This document shows positions 54,589 through 63,255 of a stretch of DNA of 64,000 nt, piece by piece. The notes below the pieces were generated by a model. It was not told the origin of the DNA. It saw nothing but the letters and a program-made list of their open reading frames with translations, and did no database searches. Source of the DNA: Crocinitomicaceae bacterium (GTDB lineage: Bacteria > Bacteroidota > Bacteroidia > Flavobacteriales_D > Crocinitomicaceae). The stretch covers positions 248,001 through 312,000 of the forward strand of contig JAGYIR010000010.1 in the NCBI GenBank assembly GCA_018402525.1, written 5' to 3'. The stretch's first letter is position 1, and each line of letters begins with the position of its first letter. The position numbers and the translations under genes are program-made.

Positions 54589-55493
54589 TGACTTTTAAAA
54601 GCAAAATATATAAAACGGCATTGTTCTTTTGGGGGTACTATCCCTTTAAATTGTGGACCTTGATGCTTTTGCGATTTCTAAAAGTGCCAAACAGAAAATT
54701 TAAAACAGATTTGTGGTTTGAAGGTGCATTTTTAGTACATGGGTTTTTTCCAAAGTTTAAATTGATTTGTACGAAGAATGATTTAAGTACTTTATCTATT
54801 TTTTGGGATGGTGTTGATAAGGGATGGGATTCTCAATCACTTAAAATATGGGCTAGATTATCTTCCCGATCAAGCTACATATATGATATTGGTTCAAATA
54901 TCGGGTTATATGCAATTGTGGCAAAAACTATAAATAATAAGGCTCAAGTGTATGCTTTTGAACCATCAAAAAAAATGAATACGATTTTAAAAAACAACAT
55001 TGAAATAAATGACTTAGATATTAGTATTAATACAATTGCAATATCAAATTTGAATGGGAATATCAAATTTTTTGACTTGGAAGTTCCCACAGCAGTCGCT
55101 TCGTTAAAATTGAATGATAATTTGAAATCATGTGATAATTTGGAGGAGTATACTGTAGAAGTAAATACTTTTTCGTCCTTTATTGCAAATAATGATATAC
55201 TCGGTGTTGATTTGGTTTCAATTGATGTTGAAATGAATGAGCCTGAAGTTCTTGAAGGAATGGTGGATATTATAGCAAGTTGTAGACCAGATTTTATTGT
55301 TGAAGTACTCAACAATGAGATAGGAATGAAAATAGAAATGTTCTTTAAGGACTTGAATTATCTGTTTTTCGAGATTGACGAAAGAACGGGGTTAAAAAAG
55401 TGCGAACGTATTCATCGTGAACATGAAGTTTCTCATAGTTTCAACTTTTTAATCTGCAAACACTCCACTGCGGTAGAATTGGAGTTAATATAG
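54588..55493 (+). CDS. FkbM family SAM-dependent methyltransferase 1
   Basis: A 301-residue protein whose ATG overlaps the wzt stop by one base. After an N-terminal region likely helical, the SAM motif I is YDIGSNIGLYA near 104-114, motif II-like VYAFEPSKKMN near 126-136, and the FkbM pattern VDLVSIDVEMNEPEVLEGM near 206-224. Most FkbM members O-methylate sugars or polyketides. Tight coupling to wzt suggests it modifies the glycan this exporter carries. Confidence 0.87.
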   Translation: MTFKSKIYKTALFFWGYYPFKLWTLMLLRFLKVPNRKFKTDLWFEGAFLVHGFFPKFKLICTKNDLSTLSIFWDGVDKGWDSQSLKIWARLSSRSSYIYDIGSNIGLYAIVAKTINNKAQVYAFEPSKKMNTILKNNIEINDLDISINTIAISNLNGNIKFFDLEVPTAVASLKLNDNLKSCDNLEEYTVEVNTFSSFIANNDILGVDLVSIDVEMNEPEVLEGMVDIIASCRPDFIVEVLNNEIGMKIEMFFKDLNYLFFEIDERTGLKKCERIHREHEVSHSFNFLICKHSTAVELELI

Positions 55494-55500
55494 AATTGAC

Positions 55501-56361
55501 ATGAATTATCTAGAAAAGTTAAGCCCCTTCTCTATCAAAGAAAAATTTAAACTAATACAGTATACCATCGGATCGTTACTGGTAAATAGTGTGCCTAATG
55601 CTTTAAAATTCACCTATCACTTCACTAATAAATTGTCCGAGAATAAAGTTTCATTTGAATCAAAAAATGGGTTCTTAAATTTAACTTATCTAATTGATGG
55701 TGTAGGTTATGATTTCAAATTGAAGAAGAGTACATCGGATGTAATGGTGTTTGATTAAATAATTATTCAGCGAGAGTATGAAGTAGTGGTAAAAATTCTT
55801 TTAAGCATGAACATAGAGATAAAGACTATCGTTGACGCAGGTGCTAACATAGGATTAACGACAATTTATTTGAAGCATTACTTCCAACATGCTAAAGTTT
55901 TAAGTCTCGAACCAAGCGAAGAAACTTATTTAAGAATGGTTGCTAATTTTGACTTAAATGAACTAACAAACATACAATGTATAAGAAAAGGGATTTGGTC
56001 TGAAAGTAAAAAGCTGGGTTTTGACAAAGACTTTCGAGATAGACAAGACTGGTCATATAGACTTACGGATGTCAATCATACGAATACAGGAACTATTGAA
56101 GTCTTGTCAGTGAAAGATCTCATGAGGATTAATAATATTGACCAGATAGATTTGTTTAAAATTGATATCGAAGGAGGAGAAAGGGAACTGTTTGATTCAG
56201 AGAATGTTAAAGGCTGGCTTACAAAAGTTAAAGTAATTGTTTTAGAGATACATGATGAGTTTGACTGTAGAACCCAAATAGAATCCTTACTGAGTAAATC
56301 TGGTTTTGAACTATCTCATTCGGGAGAACTTACTATAGGCATTAATCCAAGTTTAGCTTAG
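55501..56361 (+). pseudogene. FkbM family methyltransferase 2, interrupted by an in-frame stop
   Basis: The N-terminal part (85 residues, SIKEKFKLIQYTI... TSDVMVFD) is followed in the same frame by TAA at 55756-55758 and then IIIQREYEVVVKIL and the SAM motif VDAGANIGLTT. VFDQxIIxREY is common at this spot in the family, so CAA to TAA (Gln to stop) restores it. The rest is normal: VLSLEPSEETYL, then DLFKIDIEGGEREL. Without the stop the product would be 286 residues. It lies 8 bp after the first FkbM gene. Confidence 0.85.
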
Positions 56362-56363
56362 AG

Positions 56364-57293
56364 ATGGATTTCACTATTAAAATATTGATTCCCTATTTTG
56401 GTAAACTTCCTGAATGGGCTGATTTGTACTTTGAAACATTGAGGAGGAACTCTGAGATACATTTTATTTTTTATACCGACTGTGATATAGAAAGTTATAG
56501 GAGCATTACTAATATTACATTTAATGAAATTTCTTTTGAAACGTACCTTGATAATGCCCGTAAGGTATTGGGGATAGAATTTGACCCTGCAGATGCTTAT
56601 AAATTGTGCGATTTAAGACCATTATATCCGATCTTACATTTTGACGAAATTAAAGATGCTGATTTTTACGGGTGGACTGATTTGGATATTTTGTTCGGTG
56701 ATATTCGTAAATTTTATACTGACGAGATTTTGTCCAAGTTCGATGTATTTTCAACGCATGAAATTAGAATGTCTGGACACTTTTCATTGTTTAGGAATAC
56801 TAAAAGAAACAGAAGGCTTTATCTCAAAATCTATGATTGGCGAAGTAAATTGGCACAACCAAATTTTGTGGGAATGGATGAACACGGTATTACTAATGCA
56901 CTTAGGATGACTCTTTTTGATAAACTGAGGGAGAAATTTGGTTGGCACATAAATAATTGGTTAACACAACGAATAAAGAAGATCAAAGTAAGGAAACTGT
57001 ATATGGTGGAGCAATACACCACACCCTTTATTTCCATTCCATGGATAGACGGTACGATTAATTCTGAGCAGCCAGATTTATGGTATTACAAAAATGGAAC
57101 AATTACAAATAGTAGAAATAAACAAAGAGCATTTATGTACCTTCATTTTATGAATTTTAAATCTTCTAAATATAGATTAGATAGTACAAAAGCACCTTGG
57201 GAGGACTTGGATGAAATTTGTAAAGTATCGGTTAAAGATATGAGTACAGGAATTATGATTTCACAAAATGGAATAACACCGATTAACTCATAA
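56364..57293 (+). CDS. DUF6625 family protein, probable glycosyltransferase
   Basis: A 309-residue protein of a family found in polysaccharide loci. The N-terminus is IKILIPYFGKLPEWADLYF, and a likely metal- or nucleotide-binding segment is GWTDLDILFGDIRKFY near residue 107-122. MSGHFSLFRNTKRNRRLY follows. The DLDILFGD acidic pair may be the DxD of a GT-A fold (inference). No function is proved for the family. It is 2 bp after the FkbM 2 stop. Confidence 0.75.
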   Translation: MDFTIKILIPYFGKLPEWADLYFETLRRNSEIHFIFYTDCDIESYRSITNITFNEISFETYLDNARKVLGIEFDPADAYKLCDLRPLYPILHFDEIKDADFYGWTDLDILFGDIRKFYTDEILSKFDVFSTHEIRMSGHFSLFRNTKRNRRLYLKIYDWRSKLAQPNFVGMDEHGITNALRMTLFDKLREKFGWHINNWLTQRIKKIKVRKLYMVEQYTTPFISIPWIDGTINSEQPDLWYYKNGTITNSRNKQRAFMYLHFMNFKSSKYRLDSTKAPWEDLDEICKVSVKDMSTGIMISQNGITPINS

Positions 57294-57302
57294 ACCATAA
57301 TA

Positions 57303-58448
57303 ATGCAAAAGTTACGAGTGTTATATTTAATTCCTAGTCTTCAAAAGGGTGGTGCAGAGAGATTTATTGTGGACTTAGTAAATGAGTTGAACAATCGAGA
57401 AAACATCGATGTTAAGTTGGCGACGCTTTATGAGTTAAATGAATATAGGCACGACACTGAACATATAGAAGTCATTCAACTCAATTATAAACCATTTTCT
57501 TTTCTAAAAAACAACCGGAACGATACTCTTAAGATTTTACTGGATGAGTTTAATCCTCATATTATTCATTCCAGTTTATTTCAAGCTGAATTACTGAGTA
57601 GTTACTATTTAGATAGAAAAAGGGTGTACGTATGTCATGGGCATGATAATATGTTTCAGTTTAGAAACTTTGATCTAACAACTCCTTTAAAGAAGAGGTT
57701 GTTATTTAACTTTTTGGAGAAAATGTATTTAACATGGCGTAAGTACAAGAAGGTAAGAACTTATTTTATAGCGAACTCGTTACACACCCTATCATACTAT
57801 CAAAAACATGTTTCTTTTATCCCAAAAGAAAATATAAGATTAATTCAGTATGGGTTTAATTTTAGTCGTTTTAACAAAGGAACGAATAGAAAAAAAATCG
57901 ATTCGTTATCAAAGCTTAAGTTGCTCAATGTTGGAAGCTTTCAAGAGAAGAAAAATCAACTTTTCATCGTGGAAATAGCTAATGTTCTTCGAGCTAGAGG
58001 CCTAGATTTTGAAATAAACCTAATTGGAGACGGATTGAACTTCAACAAGGTTTCAACCGCAATAAAAGATAACAATTTAGAAAAATATGTGTTTTTACAT
58101 GGTATCCTGGATAACGTGGAAGATTGGTATAATAACAGTCATTTATACTTACACACAGCATGGTATGAACCATTCGGGTTAGTCTTTTTAGAAGCGATGG
58201 CATCCGGGTTGCCCGTAATTACTTTGGATGGAAAGGGAAACAGAGATATCATTGAATCGGGTAAAAACGGTTTTTTGTTTGAAACTCAAGATGCAAATCA
58301 GTTTGCAAACTGTATAATCAATTTCACTACTTCACCTCAGATATACCCCGTAATGTCCAAATATGCTTGTGAGTATGCCGCTGGTTTTGAAATGAAAAGG
58401 AAGACAGATGAACTTATTTTCTTTTATAGAGAGATTGCTTCACTTTAG
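57303..58448 (+). CDS. Glycosyltransferase family 4
   Basis: A 381-residue GT-B fold protein. It has the N-terminal donor-interaction start PSLQKGGAERF at about 9-19, the NSLHTLSYYQKH hinge, LLNVGSFQEKKNQL, and the C-terminal EPFGLVFLEAMASGLPVI, the typical EX7E. Probably transfers a sugar to the lipid-linked O-antigen repeat. It ends 9 bp past the stop of the convergent glycosyltransferase gene (58440), so the 3' ends overlap. Confidence 0.87.
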   Translation: MQKLRVLYLIPSLQKGGAERFIVDLVNELNNRENIDVKLATLYELNEYRHDTEHIEVIQLNYKPFSFLKNNRNDTLKILLDEFNPHIIHSSLFQAELLSSYYLDRKRVYVCHGHDNMFQFRNFDLTTPLKKRLLFNFLEKMYLTWRKYKKVRTYFIANSLHTLSYYQKHVSFIPKENIRLIQYGFNFSRFNKGTNRKKIDSLSKLKLLNVGSFQEKKNQLFIVEIANVLRARGLDFEINLIGDGLNFNKVSTAIKDNNLEKYVFLHGILDNVEDWYNNSHLYLHTAWYEPFGLVFLEAMASGLPVITLDGKGNRDIIESGKNGFLFETQDANQFANCIINFTTSPQIYPVMSKYACEYAAGFEMKRKTDELIFFYREIASL

Positions 58449-59645
58449 TAAATACTGCACAAATTTCTTATAATTAGTTTTAGCATTGTATTCTCTTTCC
58501 CAAGTTTGATAAGCTCCTTTTCGACAACTATTCATGTATTCAAGATTAGAAAATGATTGAATAGCCTTAGCGATCTCATTTGGGGTGCAGTTTGCGTCTA
58601 AGCAAATTCCGTTGACGTCATTTACAATTTCTCGGTTTCCACCTACGTTTGTTGCTATGACGGGGATGCCAAATGACATTGCTTCCATTATTGAAACTGG
58701 TATTCCTTCTGAACTGCTTACATTAATAAAGACAGAGGGACTATAATTTGCGTACCATTCTAGAACATCAGTATTAGGTATACGACCTTTAAACTCCCAG
58801 TCTGTATTAGAATGTAATAAGTTTTTAGCCCTTGTTATTAGCGTGTTTAATTCTGGACCATCTCCAAAATGAACCCATTTGATTGGTTGATTCTTAATTA
58901 AGGCTAAAGCGTTGATAATCATATGAACACGTTTTAACGGTATCAAATTAGAGCAGCTTACTAAAGTGAATATACTTGGAATCCCTGTATATTGTTGCTG
59001 TTTCACACCTAGTTTAGAGACAATAACGTTATTTGATTTAATTATTTTCCAATTCGCGTGTATATAATCTTTTCCGCTTTGTGAAACGGAAATAATTAGG
59101 TTGAGATTATCAGCTATGAAATGGCGAAATGGTAAATAATTTAATTTATGCACATTACAATACACGTCCCATCCATGCACTCTGCTTACTGTTTTAATTT
59201 TAGGTTGTTGTTGCTTCAAGAGGGCTAAGGCTAATGCAGCATCATCGCACCAATAGCTGTAAAAAACAGACTGAGAATCTACTGTCAACTTTTTTAAATA
59301 CTTAAGAATTAATTTTGACCTGTATAAAGAAATCAGTGCCACTTTGATAATTTCTTTTGATAATTTTAGATTATATAATTGCTTTACAACTCTAAACTCA
59401 TTCCAAAGTCTTATGTCCTTAAACTGGGTCAGTGCACATAGTTTATCTATTTGATTTAATTCAATATGTAATGTTTTTATAGTACAGTTTGTAGGAACTG
59501 GTCGCTGTTTGTTAGAACAAGGGTTAATTGCAATAATGGTAACAGAATGAAAGGCATCTGATAGATACTGAATTTCTGATTCAATAAAAGTCTCTCCTGT
59601 TCCGAATGGAAAACCTGAGGTAAGGAAAACCAGTGTGTTTTTCAT
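58440..59645 (-). CDS. Glycosyltransferase family 4, opposite orientation
   Basis: A 401-residue GT4. The N-terminus LTSGFPFGTGETFIESEI is a known start in the family (Gly-rich donor-site loop). Later features are SCSNLIPLKRVHMIINAL and the EX7E-type SSEGIPVSIMEAMSFGIPV at about 317-335. It is the only minus-strand gene inside the cluster. The 3' end overlaps the upstream gene by 9 bp. Acceptor and donor unknown. Confidence 0.87.
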   Translation of the reverse strand: MKNTLVFLTSGFPFGTGETFIESEIQYLSDAFHSVTIIAINPCSNKQRPVPTNCTIKTLHIELNQIDKLCALTQFKDIRLWNEFRVVKQLYNLKLSKEIIKVALISLYRSKLILKYLKKLTVDSQSVFYSYWCDDAALALALLKQQQPKIKTVSRVHGWDVYCNVHKLNYLPFRHFIADNLNLIISVSQSGKDYIHANWKIIKSNNVIVSKLGVKQQQYTGIPSIFTLVSCSNLIPLKRVHMIINALALIKNQPIKWVHFGDGPELNTLITRAKNLLHSNTDWEFKGRIPNTDVLEWYANYSPSVFINVSSSEGIPVSIMEAMSFGIPVIATNVGGNREIVNDVNGICLDANCTPNEIAKAIQSFSNLEYMNSCRKGAYQTWEREYNAKTNYKKFVQYLLK

Positions 59646-59787
59646 CTTAATTTAAATTAAATGAAGGTTAAATTTAACATATTTTGAATCTGTTTTCTTT
59701 ATCGAGAAATTTTATGTATTTTTTATATGTTTAAAAGCTTGTTTGCAAAAATGATTTTTATGAGTAAATAACTATCTTAGTGGCTTT
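59646..59787. other. AT-rich divergent spacer of two glycosyltransferase genes
   Basis: This 142-bp spacer should hold both promoters. TATCTTAG at 59773-59780 is one base off TAnnTTTG and lies seven bases before the rightward ATG. No gene is seen. Confidence 0.35.
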
Positions 59788-61117
59788 ATGAAGAAAGTAC
59801 TTATCCTAGCCTACGATTTTCCACCTTTTATTTCTGTAGGAGGCCTAAGGCCTTACAATTGGTACAAGTATTTACATGAATTCGATATCGAACCGATTGT
59901 TGTTACAAGAAACTGGAACGATGAATATACTGGAGAAATTGACTACATTACCGCAAGTAAAACCACCACCGTGGTAGTCGAACAAAATGAGTATGGCAAA
60001 ATTGTAAAAGCACCGTATTTTCCCAATTTTCCAAATCGATTGTTGCTGAAATACGGAGAAAATAAGTTCAAACTTGTGCGCAAAGCATGTAGTTTATTTT
60101 TGAAGTCACACAATTTTTATGGATTTCAGGACCTAAGAAGGAAATTTTTAGGGCAGCAGATGATTATTTGAAACACAACAAAGTAGATGCGATTATTGCC
60201 ACTGGTGATCCTTTTGTTTTGTTTCATTTTGCTTCAAAATTAAGTGAGAAGTTCAACACGCCATGGATTGCGGATTATAGAGACCCCTGGTCTTTTGGAG
60301 TCGGAATGAAAAATTTCTTTTTGCAAAAGAGGTGGAATCAATTTCTTGAAAAACGAATATTAAGAAATGTGTCTGAGATTACCACGGTCAATAATTTGTT
60401 TCACAGAAAAATTCAAAACATAACTAAGCGACCAGTTCATGTATTGCCAAATGGATATGATCCCGATATAATAGATGAGTTAAATTCAAGCAAGAAACGG
60501 AGTGACGTTTTAACAATCAGCTTTATTGGTACCATGTATGAGTGGCATCCAATTAAAATTTTTCTTCGTGAATTGAATAATTTTGTGACCCAAAATGGGG
60601 AAAATTCGATTCGTCTAAATTTGTACGGAATCAATAATCAAGAATACGTGCAGTCTCTCATTGAAACAAAATTTTGTGATCTGAAAAATGTTGTTTCGAT
60701 CTTCCCACGTCTTCCAAATGAGGTGGTATTGAAGGAAGCTTCAAAAGTGATTTGTTGTTATTGTTTAACTATTATGCCATTATCGGCACTAAGATTTACG
60801 ATTACATCGGATTGAAAATCCCAATTTTATTTTGTTTTTCTGAGGACAAAAAGGCAGATAAATTAAGGGATAAGCACAAAAGCATGTACGATTATACTGA
60901 CATGCCTTTTGATGTACAACAGAAGCTAATTGAAGCCAAGAAGGCAGGTGTTATTGTAAAGAGTTCAGAGCATTTATTGACCGTACTTAGCGATTTTTTT
61001 GAGGAGTACGCCAGCAATGGACTTATTAAATGTACGACTGAAAACAGTGAAGAATTTTCACGTAGAAACAGAACTGGTAGATTGGCAGAAATCGTACATT
61101 CGTTGTCAACAAATTAG
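59788..61117 (+). pseudogene. Glycosyltransferase (family 4-like) broken by two one-base deletions
   Basis: Three frames join into a protein of about 442 residues: LAYDFPPFISVGGLRPYNW at the start, then IIATGDPFVLFHFASKL and PWIADYRDPWSF, then VHVLPNGYDPDI, and finally NYYAIIGTKIYDYIGLKIPIL in the last part. First lesion: 60138-60139, where one A of an AAA run appears lost (RKEIFRAADD expected). Second: near 60749, where one G of GG appears lost (VDLLLLFNYYAII expected). It should act in the same polysaccharide pathway. Reading frames each side are well formed, so error or recent lesion is likely. Confidence 0.85.
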
Positions 61118-61120
61118 GCT

Positions 61121-61741
61121 ATGCAAACGATTTCCATCCTTGATTACCACATGGGAAATATCCAGTCTGTTGTACGAAAAGTACAGCAATTGGGTCATTT
61201 GTGCATGGTAATAAATTCGCCAGAGGAAATATTGAAAGCAGAAAAATTGATCTTGCCTGGTGTTGGACATTTTGGCAAAGCCATGCAACAATTGGAAGAA
61301 CTGAATTTAGTTGAAGCTTTGAATACCGCTGTTCTTGAAACCAAAACACCCATTTTAGGCATTTGTTTGGGCATGCAATTGATGGCAAAATCCAGTGAAG
61401 AAGGGAACGCAAAGGGACTAGGTTGGTTCGATGCGGATATTGTTAAGTTCAAGGTCAATGACTCGTTACGATTCAAAGTCCCACATACTGGATGGAATCA
61501 AGCACAACAAAAAAAGAAGAGCAGATTGATGGATGGAATTTCAGAAAATGCGGAGTTCTATTTTGTACACGCCTACCACATTCAGTTAAAGGATGAGAAC
61601 GACGCACTGCATGAAACCATGTATGAAACTTCGTTCGTTTCTGCCATTGAGAAGGAAAATATATTCGGTGTGCAGTACCATCCAGAAAAAAGTCATGATG
61701 TCGGTGAACGCTTGCTGAAGAATTTCCTTGCCTTGGAGTGA
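61121..61741 (+). CDS. hisH: HisH-type glutamine amidotransferase (sugar amidotransferase partner)
   Basis: A class I glutaminase of 206 residues. Cys82 in GICLGMQLM, and His187 and Glu189 in VQYHPEKS form the triad. It also has the N-terminal ILDYHMGNIQSVV and the oxyanion PGVGHFG near 46-52. HisH yields ammonia for HisF. Here the neighbours (an atypical HisF and an N-acetyl-sugar amidotransferase) show it feeds a sugar amidotransferase of the WbpG/PseA type, as for hisH2 in Pseudomonas O-antigen loci. It starts 3 bp after the broken glycosyltransferase. Confidence 0.9.
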   Translation: MQTISILDYHMGNIQSVVRKVQQLGHLCMVINSPEEILKAEKLILPGVGHFGKAMQQLEELNLVEALNTAVLETKTPILGICLGMQLMAKSSEEGNAKGLGWFDADIVKFKVNDSLRFKVPHTGWNQAQQKKKSRLMDGISENAEFYFVHAYHIQLKDENDALHETMYETSFVSAIEKENIFGVQYHPEKSHDVGERLLKNFLALE

Positions 61742-61917
61742 TTAGTTTATAGTGACTAGAAACTAGTTGCTAATCCCTATTCACCAACAACTAATCACAA
61801 ACAACCAGTCACCAGTCACCAAAAACCAGTCCCTAATCACTAAAACTAATCACTATTCCCCTTGCAATTTTCCAACCATTTCACTAAATTCAATCAACCT
61901 AACTAAAAATTCAATTC
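61742..61917. repeat. Left short-repeat block of the S23 insertion
   Basis: About 125 bp of degenerate words such as CTAATCAC, CCAGTCAC and CTAGTTG follows the hisH stop, then a short unique stretch to the S23 ATG. The same words recur after the S23 gene and at 3.1 kb. No gene is seen. Confidence 0.65.
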
Positions 61918-62289
61918 ATGAAAAGTCACAAGAATCTAACCGTTTACAAGACCAGTATCCAATTTGTAACAGACATTTATAAACTCACAGAGGGCTTCCC
62001 GAAAACAGAAATTTATGGAATTACGAATCAAATCCGACGGTGTGCAGTCTCCATTCCCTCAAATATTGCAGAAGGAGCAGCCAGAAACTATTCCAAAGAA
62101 AAAATTCAATTTTATCATTATGCCCTTGGTTCAGCTTCAGAATTGGATGCTCAAATAGAAATATCATTACATTTGAACTTCTTAAACGAATCTGATTACA
62201 ACCGCATCAATCGTCAATTGGATTCAGTTTCGAAAATGCTGATGGGATTATTAAAATACGAAAAAGCCAAATTAAATGATAAAAAATAA
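61918..62289 (+). CDS. Four-helix bundle protein (S23 / 23S rRNA intervening sequence family)
   Basis: A 123-residue protein with the family pattern: LTVYKTSIQFVTDIYKLTEGFP near 5-26, then IYGITNQIRRCAVSIPSNIAEGAAR near 34-58 and a third region YHYALGSASELDAQIEISL near 67-85, then two further helical stretches. Homologues are encoded within 23S rRNA intervening sequences of some bacteria and as lone genes in Bacteroidota. Pentameric structure is known for members; role unknown. It lies between hisH and hisF, embedded in repeats on both sides. Confidence 0.92.
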   Translation: MKSHKNLTVYKTSIQFVTDIYKLTEGFPKTEIYGITNQIRRCAVSIPSNIAEGAARNYSKEKIQFYHYALGSASELDAQIEISLHLNFLNESDYNRINRQLDSVSKMLMGLLKYEKAKLNDKK

Positions 62290-62425
62290 AACCACACCAA
62301 CCAGTCCCCAAAAACTAATCCCTAGTCACTATAAAGCAGTCACTAAAACCAATCCCTAGTCCCCAAAAACTAGTCACTATAAACTAATCCCTAGTCACTA
62401 TAAACCAGTCACTAAACAAAAAAAA
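62290..62425. repeat. Right short-repeat block of the S23 insertion
   Basis: This block contains CTAGTCACTATAAAC four times or near, interleaved with CCAGTCACTA and CTAATCCC words, each roughly 12-16 bp. It ends just before the hisF ATG at 62426. Confidence 0.7.
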
Positions 62426-63185
62426 ATGTTCCGCCCCAGAATAATCCCCGTATTGCTATTAAAGAACGATGGACTTGCTAAATCGATTCAATTTAAGTCA
62501 CACAATTACATCGGAGATCCTATCAACGCTGTAAAAATTTTTAATGATTTGCGTGCGGATGAACTGGTTTTCTTGGACATTGATGCGAGTAGAACTGGAA
62601 GACTGATTTCGCTCGATTTTGTCAAAGATGTAGGGGAAGAAGCCAACATGCCCTTCGCTGTCGGTGGTGGAATTCGCTCCCTTGAGGACATCCATGCCAT
62701 CATTAGCGCAGGAGCGGAGAAGGTAGTTATTGGTAGCGCTGCGGTTGCAAATCCAACCTTTATTCGTGAAGCTGCTGATGCCTTTGGGTCTTCGACCATT
62801 TGTGTGTGCATGGATGTAAAGAGAAAATACTTTAGTGGACAAAAAGTATGGACACTGAATGGAACGAAGGCGTCGTCCTATTCGCCAGTCGAGTTTGCTG
62901 TACGTATGGAACAACAAGGCGCTGGTGAACTAATTGTACAATCCATAGAACGAGACGGAACGATGCAAGGATATGACATTGACTTAGTAAAATCTATTTC
63001 AGAAGCAGTGTCCATTCCAGTTGTTGCGCTTGGTGGCGCAGGAAGAATGGAACACCTCAAAGGAAGTCTACCATAAGGGGTTTGCGAATGGATTGGCATC
63101 AGGTAGCTTTTTCGTTTACCAAGGCGAAAAACGAGGGGTATTGATTAGCTATCCCGAAAAGAAGGAACTGCGATTTGATCAATAA
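62426..63185 (+). pseudogene. hisF: HisF-like ammonia-channel subunit of the sugar amidotransferase, one-base insertion near the end
   Basis: A (beta/alpha)8 barrel of the HisF type. The start reads RIIPVLLLKNDGLAKS; HisF enzymes usually have a catalytic Asp at position 11 (CLDVK), which is Leu here, whereas Asp130 (CMDVKR) is kept. Further family words are FAVGGGIRSLEDI, VVIGSAAVANPTF and VALGGAGRMEHLK. At 63062-63063 an extra G shifts the frame; the other frame continues EVYHKGFANGLASGSFF to a stop at 63183-63185. Reconstructed length is about 252 residues. It should channel ammonia to the sugar amidotransferase, not make imidazole glycerol phosphate. Confidence 0.85.
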
Positions 63186-63255
63186 GTGAAGGTTGAAATT
63201 GCCGTTTGAAAGGTTTTATTACTTTTGAGTCGGAAACCAACTTGAGTTATTCATA

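Noticed and set aside
61742-62425. Possible CRISPR array around the S23 gene
   Set aside because: Words are degenerate and 8-16 bp long with no unique spacers of equal size; no cas genes are near.
61121-63185. Histidine biosynthesis operon
   Set aside because: HisF lacks the catalytic Asp11 equivalent, no other his genes follow, and the next gene is a sugar amidotransferase.
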